Below are positions 54,965 to 63,559 of a DNA stretch of 64,000 nt, in pieces (the first letter of the stretch is position 1; each line of letters opens with the position of its first letter). Position numbers and translations under genes: made by a program. The DNA is from Inhella gelatinilytica (GTDB lineage Bacteria; Pseudomonadota; Gammaproteobacteria; Burkholderiales; Burkholderiaceae_C), in the NCBI RefSeq assembly GCF_016093295.1, contig NZ_JAEDAL010000006.1, forward strand, positions 62,001 to 126,000. Direction: 5' to 3'. The notes beneath the pieces are model-generated. The model made no database searches and was not told the origin of the DNA. It was given only the letters and a program-made list of their open reading frames with translations.

Positions 54965-57601
54965 ATGCAATCCACCTGGCACGCCCTCAGCGAAGCCGCG
55001 GCGGCGGCGGCCTTGCAGGTGGAGCCCCGCCAAGGTTTGAACGCCGCCCAAGTGGCCGAGCGCCGCGCCCAGCACGGCCGGAACGCCCTGCCCGAGCCCC
55101 CTCCGCGTTCGATGGTCTCGCTGGCCGCACATCAGTTCCGCAGCCCCTTGATTTACTTGTTACTGGCCGCGGCGCTGCTGGCACTGGCCCTGGGACACGC
55201 CAGGGATGCCGGGGTCATCCTGCTGGTGGTGCTGGTGAACGCGGCCATTGGGACAGTGCAAGAGGGCCGGGCCGAGCGCTCGATGTCGGCGCTGCGGCGC
55301 CTGGCAGCCCTGCAAGTGCGGGTGCTGCGCGACGGCCAGGAGCAAGCCCTGCCGGCCGCCGACTTGGTGCCGGGCGATGTGCTGCTGCTGGCCGCCGGAG
55401 ATGCCGTAGGAGCCGACGCCCGGCTGATGGAGTGCGCTCAGCTTCAAGTGGCCGAGGCGACCTTGACGGGGGAATCCGCGCCTGTCGCGAAGGCCCTGGG
55501 CCCGCTACCGGAAGCCCATGGCTTGGCCGATCGTCACAACATGGTGTTTGCTGGAACCCAGGTCAGCGCCGGTCGTGGGCGGGCGCTGGTGGTGGCCATT
55601 GGTCCCCACACCGAGGTCGGCGGCATTGCCCGCCTAACCAGCGCCGCCGTCGAACCCCCAACCCCATTGGAGCAACGATTGGCGCGGCTGGGTCGCGCCT
55701 TGGTGGTGGCGGCGCTCGCGCTGTTTGTGCTGGTCTTGCTGCTGGGCCTGTGGCGCCAGCTGCCCCTCAGCCTAGTGCTGATGGTGGCAATCAGCCAGAT
55801 GGTCTCAATGGTGCCCGAGGGCCTGCCTGTGGCCATGACCATCGCCTTGGCGGTGGGCATGCAGCGCATGGCCGCGCGCGGCGCCCTGATTCGGCGACTC
55901 TCAGCGGTCGAGACCCTGGGCTCGACCACCACCATTTGCAGCGACAAGACCGGCACCCTGACCCGCAACGAAATGACGGCCGTGGCGCTTTGGCTGCCCA
56001 CAGGTCAGCGCCTGTCGGTGCAGGGTTCGGGCTACGCGCCCGTCGGCGCGGTGGAAGGGTCCGAGCAAGCCCAGGTCCAGACCCTGCTCCGCGCCGCCCT
56101 GCTGTGCAACGACGCCGAACTGCTGCCCCCGGAGGAGGGTGAGCGCAACACCTGGCAGGTGCTGGGCGACCCCACCGAGGGCGCGCTCCTGGTGCTGGCG
56201 GCCAAGGCTGGACTGGACCTGGCGGCGGAACGAAACCAGGCGCGACGCCGGGCCGAACTGCCCTTTGACAGCGAGACCCAGATGATGGCCACCCTGCACG
56301 CGGACGGCGGCGTGTGGATCAAGGGAGCCCCCGAGGCCGTGTTGGGCCTGTGCCCGCCGGCCGCGCGCGCCTCGGCGCTGGCGGCAGCGGCCCAGCTGGC
56401 GGGGCAGGCCTTGCGCGTGCTGGCCTTTGCACGCGTGGCAGCGGACGCGCTGGAGGATTGGGAGGCGCTGCGGGGCCGCGCCCAGCTACTCGGCCTGGTG
56501 GGCCAGATCGATCCGCCGCGCGACGAGGCCCGCGCCGCCGTGGCCGAGTGCCAGCGCGCAGGCATCCGCGTGCTCATGGTCACCGGCGACCACAAACTCA
56601 CGGGCCTGGCCATCGCGCGTCAGCTGGGCATCGCCGGACCAGACAGTCGGGCGCTGGACGGTCAGGAGCTGGCCTGTCTCAACGAAGGCGAGTTGCAAGA
56701 ACTGCTGCCCGAGGTGGCCGTCTTTGCCCGTGTGCAGCCCGCGCAAAAACTGCGCATCGTCGAAGCCCTGCAGGCGCGCGGCGAAGTGGTGGCGATGACC
56801 GGCGATGGGGTCAACGACGCCCCGGCGCTGGCGCGCGCCGATGTCGGCGTGGCGATGGGTCTGTCCGGCACCGAAGTGGCCAAGAGCGCCGCCAAGATCG
56901 TCGTCACTGACGATAACTTCGCCAGCATCGTCGGTGCCGTGGAGCAGGGGCGGGTGGTCTACGGCAACTTGAAGAAGCTGATCCTCTACTTGTTCGCCAC
57001 CTCGCTGGCCGAAGTCCTGCTGCTCTTACTGGCCTTGATGTCCGGTTTGCCGCTGCCGCTGGCGGCGGTGCAAATTCTGTGGATCAATCTGGTCACCGAG
57101 GGCACCGTCACCGTCAACCTGGTGATGGACCCGCCCGACGGCGACGAGATGCGGCGCCGCCCCGTACCGCGCAACGACCGCCTGCTCAGCCCCGAACTGC
57201 TGCGCCGCGTGGCGCTGATGACCCCGCTGATCGCCGGCCTGAGCTTTGCCTGGTTCGCCTGGCGCCTGAGCCAGGGCGCCGACGAAACCCTGGTGCGCAC
57301 CGAGACCTTCACGCTGCTGGCCATGTGCCAATGGTTCAACGTGCTCAATTGCCAGTCCGCCACCCGCTCGGCGCTGCGGCTGGGCCTGCTGCGCAACCCC
57401 TGGCTGCTCGGCGGCCTGAGCCTGTCGGTGCTGCTCCAGGCCGCTGTCCTGTACTGGACGCCGCTGGCCACGCTCTTCCACACCCAGGCCTTGCCCGCCC
57501 CCACCCTGCTTCAGATGCTGGTCGTGGCCAGCGTGGTCCTGTTGGCAGAGGAGGGCCGCAAGGCCTGGGCGCGTCGGCACACCGGCGCAGCAGGGGCCTG
57601 A
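54965..57601 (+). CDS. P-type cation ATPase, Ca2+-type (P2)
   Basis: 878 residues. Cation ATPase N-terminal region, actuator TLTGESAPVAK, M4 motif VPEGLPVAMTIALAVGMQRM, phosphorylation site CSDKTGTLTRNE, nucleotide domain KGAPEAVL and hinge MTGDGVNDAPALARADVGVAMG. The C-terminal cation domain has about four segments. This is the Ca2+ (SERCA/PMCA-like) group, though Mn2+ or other cations cannot be excluded. The exchanger at 57602 starts directly after the TGA, so the two form an operon. Confidence 0.95.
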   Translation: MQSTWHALSEAAAAAALQVEPRQGLNAAQVAERRAQHGRNALPEPPPRSMVSLAAHQFRSPLIYLLLAAALLALALGHARDAGVILLVVLVNAAIGTVQEGRAERSMSALRRLAALQVRVLRDGQEQALPAADLVPGDVLLLAAGDAVGADARLMECAQLQVAEATLTGESAPVAKALGPLPEAHGLADRHNMVFAGTQVSAGRGRALVVAIGPHTEVGGIARLTSAAVEPPTPLEQRLARLGRALVVAALALFVLVLLLGLWRQLPLSLVLMVAISQMVSMVPEGLPVAMTIALAVGMQRMAARGALIRRLSAVETLGSTTTICSDKTGTLTRNEMTAVALWLPTGQRLSVQGSGYAPVGAVEGSEQAQVQTLLRAALLCNDAELLPPEEGERNTWQVLGDPTEGALLVLAAKAGLDLAAERNQARRRAELPFDSETQMMATLHADGGVWIKGAPEAVLGLCPPAARASALAAAAQLAGQALRVLAFARVAADALEDWEALRGRAQLLGLVGQIDPPRDEARAAVAECQRAGIRVLMVTGDHKLTGLAIARQLGIAGPDSRALDGQELACLNEGELQELLPEVAVFARVQPAQKLRIVEALQARGEVVAMTGDGVNDAPALARADVGVAMGLSGTEVAKSAAKIVVTDDNFASIVGAVEQGRVVYGNLKKLILYLFATSLAEVLLLLLALMSGLPLPLAAVQILWINLVTEGTVTVNLVMDPPDGDEMRRRPVPRNDRLLSPELLRRVALMTPLIAGLSFAWFAWRLSQGADETLVRTETFTLLAMCQWFNVLNCQSATRSALRLGLLRNPWLLGGLSLSVLLQAAVLYWTPLATLFHTQALPAPTLLQMLVVASVVLLAEEGRKAWARRHTGAAGA

Positions 57602-58528
57602 ATGCTGCCCCTTCTGGCGCTGCTGGCGGGCCTGGTCTGCGCCGGACTCGGCGGGGAACTCTTTGTGCAGAGCAGCATGGGCTTGGCCACACGAGCCCGG
57701 ATCTCCCCGGCGATCGTGGGCGCCACGCTGGCCGCCTTCGCCACCTCCAGCCCCGAGCTGGCCGTTTCAGTCAGTGCCGCCTGGGCGCAGCAACCGCAGA
57801 TTGCCTTGGGTGACGCGTTGGGCAGCAATGTCGTCAACGTGGCGTTGATCCTTGGGCTCGCGCTGTTCATCTCTGGCATTCAGGCCTCGCGGGGCAGTCT
57901 CCAACGCAACCTGCCGCTGGCGCTGGCCGTGCCAGCGCTGACCGCCCTGCTGTTCCTGGATGGCCGGCTCTCCCGATTCGAAGGCGGCCTGCTCCTGGGC
58001 CTTTTCGGCGTCTGGCTCCTCGCGACGGTGCGGGCTGCGCGTCGGCAGCGCGGCCTTGACGCCCCAGTGCGGGGCGCGCCCTCTTGGTGCGGAATCGTTG
58101 CGGGTGGGGTGCTGGGCTTGGCCCTGCTGGTGGGGGCCGGGCAGCTGATCGTGTTTGGCGCCCGGGCGATCGCGCTGTCTTGGGGCCTGAGCGAGTTTGC
58201 AATCGGCACCACGGTGGTGGCGATGGGCACCTCCATGCCAGAGCTGGCCACCGCCTTGGTCGCGAAACTGCGCGGACATGATGAGGTGGGGCTCGGCGCC
58301 ATTGTGGGCAGCAATCTCTTCAATGGCCTCTTCATAGTGGGCGTGGCCGCCCTGATCCACCCCATCTCGGTCCCGTTGAGTGAGTTGCTGAGCAGTCTGC
58401 TGTTTGGGGTGCTGGCCTTGATCCTGGTGCTCCCGAACCGCCGGGGCTGGATTGCACGGGGCCGGGGGCCGCTTTTGCTGCTGCTGTTCGCCACTTACTT
58501 GGCGGCCATGCTGCAGCGGGGCGGCTGA
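57602..58528 (+). CDS. Calcium/cation exchanger (CaCA family, YrbG-like)
   Basis: 308 residues, ten or so membrane segments in two homologous halves. The alpha repeats are ATSSPELAVSV / GDALGSNVVNVALILG and TSMPELATALVAKLRGHDEVGLGAIVGSNLFNGLF. Such proteins exchange Ca2+ for Na+ or H+ across the inner membrane. With the ATPase it makes a two-part Ca2+ efflux unit. The start codon abuts the ATPase stop. Confidence 0.94.
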   Translation: MLPLLALLAGLVCAGLGGELFVQSSMGLATRARISPAIVGATLAAFATSSPELAVSVSAAWAQQPQIALGDALGSNVVNVALILGLALFISGIQASRGSLQRNLPLALAVPALTALLFLDGRLSRFEGGLLLGLFGVWLLATVRAARRQRGLDAPVRGAPSWCGIVAGGVLGLALLVGAGQLIVFGARAIALSWGLSEFAIGTTVVAMGTSMPELATALVAKLRGHDEVGLGAIVGSNLFNGLFIVGVAALIHPISVPLSELLSSLLFGVLALILVLPNRRGWIARGRGPLLLLLFATYLAAMLQRGG

Positions 58529-58609
58529 GCTCGACCTGCCGCGCCGCACGGGTGCGGCGGCGGGGGGGCGCCGACATGAAAATGCCGCAGATCAGCCATC
58601 GGTGAAGCC

Positions 58610-60163
58610 ATGAATGCCAACACGTTCGCCCCCCTCCTCGGCGGCCTGGGCTTGTTCCTGCTGGGCATGAGTCTGATGACCGACGGGCTCAAGCGCGCCG
58701 CCGGCCCAGCCCTTCACCGCATCCTGGCCGGCGCCACCCGCACGCGTGGCCATGCACTGGGCACGGGGGTGCTGGTGACAGCCCTGGTGCAATCCTCCAG
58801 TGCTGTCACCGTGGCGGCCATCGGCTTCGTCAATGCCGGGCTGCTGGGCCTGGCACCGGCCTTGTGGGTGCTGTTCGGCGCCAACGTGGGCACCACCATG
58901 ACGGGCTGGATCGTGGCCCTGGTGGGGCTGAAGTTCAAGGTCGAAGTCCTGGCCCTGCCACTCGTGGGCGTGGGGGCACTGCTGCGCCTGACGGGCGAGA
59001 GCCACCGCCGTGGGGCGTTGGGTTTGGCCCTGGCGGGCTTCGGCCTGCTGTTCCTCGGGATCGCCACCCTGCAGCAGTCCTTTGCGGGCCTGGCCGGGCA
59101 GTTCAGTCTGCCGCAGGGTCAAGGCGCAACCGTGCTGCTGACGCAGCTGGCTATCGGCGTGCTGATGACGGTGGTGATGCAGTCCTCCAGCGCGGCGATG
59201 ACCCTGGCGCTGGCCGCCGCGCAGGGCGGGTTGGTCGACGCGCAGGGCGGCGCGGCGGTGGTGATCGGGGCCAACCTGGGCACCACGGTGACGGCGCTGC
59301 TGGCGGCGATTGGCGCAACCCCCAATGCGCGACGCGCCGCCGCTGCCCATGTGGCGTTCAACGCCCTCACCGGCTTAGCAGCCTTCCTGCTCCTGCCCTG
59401 GCTGGTGCGGGCGCTGGGCCAACTGGGGGCCTGGCTGACGCTGCCGCCCGATCCCCCCACGCAATTGGCCCTTTTCCACACCAGCTTCAATGTACTGGGC
59501 GTGCTGTTGATGTGGCCACTGGCCGAGCCGCTCACGGCGTTCTTGCAGCGGCGCTTCCGCGCCCAGGAAGAGGATCGAGCCCGACCCCACCACTTGGACA
59601 CCACGGTGCTGCAGGTCCCGACCTTGGCGCTGGACGCCCTGGGGCGCGAACTCGACCGCCTGGGCGGCTTGGCGCAGCACGGCCTGCGTCTGGCCCTGCA
59701 GGACCGCGATCCCAGCGCCACCGGGAGGGCAACGCAGCAGCTCAACGCAGCCATCGCCGCCTTTGTTGAGCGCATGAGCCGGGCCGCGCTGAGTGCCACC
59801 GAAAGCACCGAGCTGGCCCGTCTACTGCGCCTGCTGCGCTATCACGAGAGCTGCGTCGAGCAAACCTTGCTGGCGGCCGGGCTGCCGACTGCGAGGGCTG
59901 GTCACGAACTCTCCCTGGCCCAGCACCGCTTCACCGAATGTGGCCTGCAGTATTTGGACGGCAAGCTGAGCCTGCCCGCCGTACAGGCGTCCTATCAGTT
60001 CCTCAAGGCTGCGGCCCTGCAGGCCGGGGCTCTGGGCGAATGGTCGCTGGAGGAGATGGAGCGATGCCTGCGTCGTTCCAGCGCCTTGCGTCGGGCGCTG
60101 GAGCAGGCGGACAAGGCGAGAAGCACAGCGCCCCCTGGCAGGGTGCACCGCAATACCAATTAA
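58610..60163 (+). CDS. Na+/phosphate cotransporter (NptA-like) with C-terminal PhoU-like domain
   Basis: 517 residues. The QSSSA repeats of the Na/Pi cotransporter family are present twice (ALVQSSSAVTVAAIGFVNAGLL and VVMQSSSAAMTLALAAAQGGLV), with about nine membrane segments. The C-terminal ~180 residues (from LQVPTLALDALGRELDRL) are helical and resemble PhoU. It imports phosphate with Na+ and may be regulated by its PhoU-like tail. 81 bases separate it from the exchanger. Confidence 0.93.
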   Translation: MNANTFAPLLGGLGLFLLGMSLMTDGLKRAAGPALHRILAGATRTRGHALGTGVLVTALVQSSSAVTVAAIGFVNAGLLGLAPALWVLFGANVGTTMTGWIVALVGLKFKVEVLALPLVGVGALLRLTGESHRRGALGLALAGFGLLFLGIATLQQSFAGLAGQFSLPQGQGATVLLTQLAIGVLMTVVMQSSSAAMTLALAAAQGGLVDAQGGAAVVIGANLGTTVTALLAAIGATPNARRAAAAHVAFNALTGLAAFLLLPWLVRALGQLGAWLTLPPDPPTQLALFHTSFNVLGVLLMWPLAEPLTAFLQRRFRAQEEDRARPHHLDTTVLQVPTLALDALGRELDRLGGLAQHGLRLALQDRDPSATGRATQQLNAAIAAFVERMSRAALSATESTELARLLRLLRYHESCVEQTLLAAGLPTARAGHELSLAQHRFTECGLQYLDGKLSLPAVQASYQFLKAAALQAGALGEWSLEEMERCLRRSSALRRALEQADKARSTAPPGRVHRNTN

Positions 60164-60199
60164 TATTGGACAAATGTTTCTCAACCGAACTTGAATCCC

Positions 60200-61708
60200 A
60201 TGCCGTTTTGGGCTCGTCTGCTCCAGGCGCTCCGAGTGGCCCCTGGCCCCGGAGCGAGCGTGATTTCCAAGCCCTCCGCTCCGCCCAGCGCCGCACCGCC
60301 GGCACGCTCGGTCAGTGTGGTCATCCCCGCACTCAATGAGGCCGCACGGATCGCCGAGGTGGTGGCCTATGCATTGGCAGACCCCGCGACCGCCGAAGTC
60401 ATCGTCGTGGACGACAGCTCGATCGACGCCACGGCAGAGCTGGCGCGCACGGCCGGCGCTCGCGTCATCACCAGCAGCATGCTGGGCAAAGGTGCCTCCA
60501 TGCACGATGGCTGCCTGGCTGCCGAGCAGGAAGTCCTCGTCTATCTGGATGGTGACCTGACCGGATTGCAACCAGGCATCGTCACGGCCCTGGCGACCCC
60601 GGTCCTGTCGGGGTGCGCCGACTTCGTCAAGGCGCGCTTTGGGCGCGGTGGGGGGCGCGTGACCGAGCTCACGGCAAAACCGATGCTCAAGGTCTTCTTC
60701 CCCGAACTGGCCGAGTTTGCCCAGCCGCTGGGCGGGCTGATCGCGGCGCGCCGCTCGCTGCTGCGTAGCCTCAGCTTCGAGGACGGGTATGGCGTGGACA
60801 TCGGTCTCTTGATCGACGCCCATCGCGTGGGCGGGCGCTTGGTCGAAGTGGACATTGGCCGCATCGAGCACGACAGCCAGCCCCTGCTGGACCTCTCCTT
60901 GATGGCCACTGAAGTGGCGCGAGTGATTTTCGCTCGAGCCCGGGCCGCAGGTCGATTGCATGTGGAGCAAATCACGGCGATGTACGAGTCGCAACGCCAG
61001 GCCGCCGGCTCCATCGACTACATCCTGACGCGCCGCCGCGGCCGCAGCCGATTGCTGTTACTGGACATGGACGGCACCGTCTCGGAGCAGCGCTTCGTAA
61101 TGGCGTTGGCCCAAGCCACGGGCCGCGAGCGAGAGCTGGCCGCGCTGCTGGATCAGCCCGGAGACGATGCCGTGACGCGCAGTGCGGCCATTGCCGCACT
61201 GTTCCGCTTCGTCACGCGGCAGCAATTTGAACAAGTGGCCCGCGCCCTGCCCTTGCGCCCGGGCGCGATTGAGTGGGTCAATCAGATGCGCCGCGCCGGA
61301 TTCATGGTGGGGCTGGTCAGCGACAGCTGGTTCGTAGCCGCTGACGTCGTGCGGCGACGCCTGTTTGCGGATTTCGCCCTCGCCCACGTCCTGCAGTTTG
61401 ACGGCGAGGTCTGCAATGGGCAGCTGAACATCAACCCCGCCTTCCGTGCGCCGCTCGGCAGCAACGGGCCCGCCCTGTGCAAGAGCCATGTGCTCACGCG
61501 CTTTCGTGAGGAGCCCAGTGAGCCGCGCATCACCGAAATCTGGGCTATGGGCGACAACCTCAACGATCTGGAGATGCTGCGCGCTGCCGACCGAGCCTTT
61601 GTCATCGACCCCAAGCATCCGCATTTGGCCCGCGATGCTGATGCCCTGAAGGTCGACTCCTTCTTGGCTTTGGCTCACCGCGCGCTGGATGCCGAGCCCG
61701 CCGCATGA
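60200..61708 (+). CDS. Bifunctional GT81-like glycosyltransferase fused to HAD phosphatase
   Basis: 502 residues. Residues ~40-265 form a GT-A glycosyltransferase close to glucosyl-3-phosphoglycerate synthase (GpgS, GT81): VSVVIPALNEAARIAEVV, DGD metal motif at residues 117-119, GGGRVTELTAKPMLKVFFPELAEFAQPLGG, and SFEDGYGVDIGLLIDAHRVGG. Residues ~285-490 form a HAD-IB phosphatase: D289-M-D291-GT, VSDS (D375), a Lys in ALCKSH, and MGDNLND (D452, D456). Most organisms have separate GpgS and phosphatase genes. The product probably makes a glucosylglycerate-type compatible solute in one chain. Sugar donor and acceptor are inferred. A MarR gene overlaps its 3' end on the other strand. Confidence 0.85.
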   Translation: MPFWARLLQALRVAPGPGASVISKPSAPPSAAPPARSVSVVIPALNEAARIAEVVAYALADPATAEVIVVDDSSIDATAELARTAGARVITSSMLGKGASMHDGCLAAEQEVLVYLDGDLTGLQPGIVTALATPVLSGCADFVKARFGRGGGRVTELTAKPMLKVFFPELAEFAQPLGGLIAARRSLLRSLSFEDGYGVDIGLLIDAHRVGGRLVEVDIGRIEHDSQPLLDLSLMATEVARVIFARARAAGRLHVEQITAMYESQRQAAGSIDYILTRRRGRSRLLLLDMDGTVSEQRFVMALAQATGRERELAALLDQPGDDAVTRSAAIAALFRFVTRQQFEQVARALPLRPGAIEWVNQMRRAGFMVGLVSDSWFVAADVVRRRLFADFALAHVLQFDGEVCNGQLNINPAFRAPLGSNGPALCKSHVLTRFREEPSEPRITEIWAMGDNLNDLEMLRAADRAFVIDPKHPHLARDADALKVDSFLALAHRALDAEPAA

Positions 61709-62238
61709 TCGCGGGGGCCCATCGTTTGCAAGTCCGCCAACGGAATCCGCGCAGCCCCACGGTCGGGTTTGAGCCGGCTCAGAAGCTCGGCCAAATCGGC
61801 ATCAAGCCGCTCCAGGGTCGCCGGATCCAGTTGCGCGAGCGCCGCGGGCAGCACCCCACTGAAGGGGCCCGGCGCGCGCTCCAAAACCGCCGCACCGGCC
61901 GCTGTCAACTGCAGCACGCTGATGCGGCGATCCTGATCACTGCGCGTGGATGTCAAATAGCCGGAATCGACCAAGCCGCGCACCAAGTTGCTGGCTGTCG
62001 CCTGGTGAATGTCCATGGCGCGCGCCAAAGCACCGACCCCCACGCGGGGCTTCGCCTGCACCAGACTCAGGGCCCAAAGCTGCGCACCTCCGACGCCTGC
62101 CTCGCGTTCCACCTGCTGAAAATGCGTCTTCACGGCGTTGAACACCATGCGAAACCGGCGCAACACACGGTGCGACGGCTCGCCCTCCACCAGGGTGGTC
62201 GTCTGAACTTCGGGGGGGCGCAATGCGGATCTGGGCAT
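61675..62238 (-). CDS. MarR-family transcriptional regulator
   Basis: 187 residues. A winged helix-turn-helix (GVGALARAMDIHQATASNLVRGLVDSGYL then SDQDRRISVLQLTAAG) with the MarR beta-wing. The first ~35 residues are unusual. ATG 62238 is favoured because AGGA sits at proper distance; ATG 62247 is possible. Its 3' end overlaps the fused glycosyltransferase gene by 34 bases, and it diverges from the CPA2 antiporter across 76 bases, so it may control either neighbour. Confidence 0.92.
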   Translation of the reverse strand: MPRSALRPPEVQTTTLVEGEPSHRVLRRFRMVFNAVKTHFQQVEREAGVGGAQLWALSLVQAKPRVGVGALARAMDIHQATASNLVRGLVDSGYLTSTRSDQDRRISVLQLTAAGAAVLERAPGPFSGVLPAALAQLDPATLERLDADLAELLSRLKPDRGAARIPLADLQTMGPRDHAAGSASSAR

Positions 62239-62314
62239 GGGTTCCATCCTAGAAGGCCCCGCCCCCAAGATCAGGACATTGCGGCCCCGCCACAACAACC
62301 CAGCCGGTCATTGC

Positions 62315-63556
62315 ATGCCCCCTAGCCTTCTCGACCCACTCCTCCAAACCTTTCCGGCAGCCTGGCCGGCGAGCAACCCTTTGATCGTCTTCGGTTTGCT
62401 GCTCGCTTTTGGGGTGCTGGGCGGGGTACTGGCGGCCCGGCTGCGCTGGTTGCCGTCGATCACCGGGTTCATGGCACTGGGGCTGTTGATCGGCCCCAGC
62501 GGATTGGGTCTCTTGTCCAAAGAGGCTTTGCAGGGGTCGCAGATCTTGGTCGAGATCGCACTGGGGCTGATCTTGTTCAAACTGGGCGCCACATTGAACC
62601 TGCAGCGCGCTCTGCGCAATCGTCGCCTGGTTTTCACCAGCCTGATCGAAGGGCTGGGGACGGCCCTCGCCATCGGTGTGCTGATGGGGGCCATCGGTGC
62701 GCCCTTGGAAGTCGTGCTCGTGGCAGCCGCGATTGCAGTCTCGTCATCCCCGGCCGTGTTGATTCATGTTGCGGATGAGTTGCGCGCACGCGGACCCGTG
62801 TTGCAAGGTGCCAAGGCCCTGGTGGCGGGCAACAACCTGCTGTCCTTCTTGTTGTTCACCTTGGTTCTGCCGGTGGCGCTGCGCGCCGGCGATGTGCAGT
62901 GGGTGACCGCCTTGGCCTTGCCCGCGTATCAGCTGGTGGGTGCGATATTGATTGCGGTGGTGGTGGCCTGGATGGCCGCCCGCATCGCCCGATTGACCCG
63001 CGGCCATGAAGCGCACTTCCGCTTTGCCTTGGTGGTCGGAGCGGTCACCCTCACCATGGGCCTGGCCGAGGCCTTACAGGTGTCTCTGCTTTTTGCCGGC
63101 CTGTGTCTTGGGATGGCCACACGCGCGTTGCAGGGTCGGACCCGCTTGGCCCGGGTGGAGTTTGGCGGCGGTGGCGATGTCTTCTTCGTCATCCTCTTCG
63201 TGTTTGCCGGCGCCAAGCTCAACCTGGCACAGGCATGGGAAGTCCTGCCCCTGGCCCTGACCTTTGTCCTGGTGCGCACGCTGGCCAAAGTACTGGCCGT
63301 CTACGCGTGCTCAAGGTGGCATGGGCAGCCACGTCCCATCGCCCTGGGCAGCGGTCTCCTGCTGGTGCCGATGGCGGGCATGGCCATCGGGCTGGTACAG
63401 ACCACCCATCAACTCATCCCCGATCAAGCGGGGCAAATCGCGGCCATCGTGCTCGCCGCGGTGGCGGTCTTCGAGACGATAGGCCCACCCATCACGGCGT
63501 TTGCGCTGCGCTTGGTCGGCGCCGCCCCGACGACCCGGCCCAATCTCCTGTCTTAA
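62315..63556 (+). CDS. Cation:proton antiporter (CPA2 family, KefB-like without RCK domain)
   Basis: 413 residues, about twelve membrane segments in the Na_H_Exchanger fold: GFMALGLLIGPSGLGLL, ALGLILFKLGATLNL, SSSPAVLIHVADELRARG, and RTLAKVLAVYACSR. The usual Gln/Asp residue region is visible as LFKLGATLNL. No RCK/TrkA-N domain follows, so it is the short CPA2 form. Likely K+ or Na+ for H+ exchange. ATG 62315. Confidence 0.92.
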   Translation: MPPSLLDPLLQTFPAAWPASNPLIVFGLLLAFGVLGGVLAARLRWLPSITGFMALGLLIGPSGLGLLSKEALQGSQILVEIALGLILFKLGATLNLQRALRNRRLVFTSLIEGLGTALAIGVLMGAIGAPLEVVLVAAAIAVSSSPAVLIHVADELRARGPVLQGAKALVAGNNLLSFLLFTLVLPVALRAGDVQWVTALALPAYQLVGAILIAVVVAWMAARIARLTRGHEAHFRFALVVGAVTLTMGLAEALQVSLLFAGLCLGMATRALQGRTRLARVEFGGGGDVFFVILFVFAGAKLNLAQAWEVLPLALTFVLVRTLAKVLAVYACSRWHGQPRPIALGSGLLLVPMAGMAIGLVQTTHQLIPDQAGQIAAIVLAAVAVFETIGPPITAFALRLVGAAPTTRPNLLS

Positions 63557-63559
63557 CGA

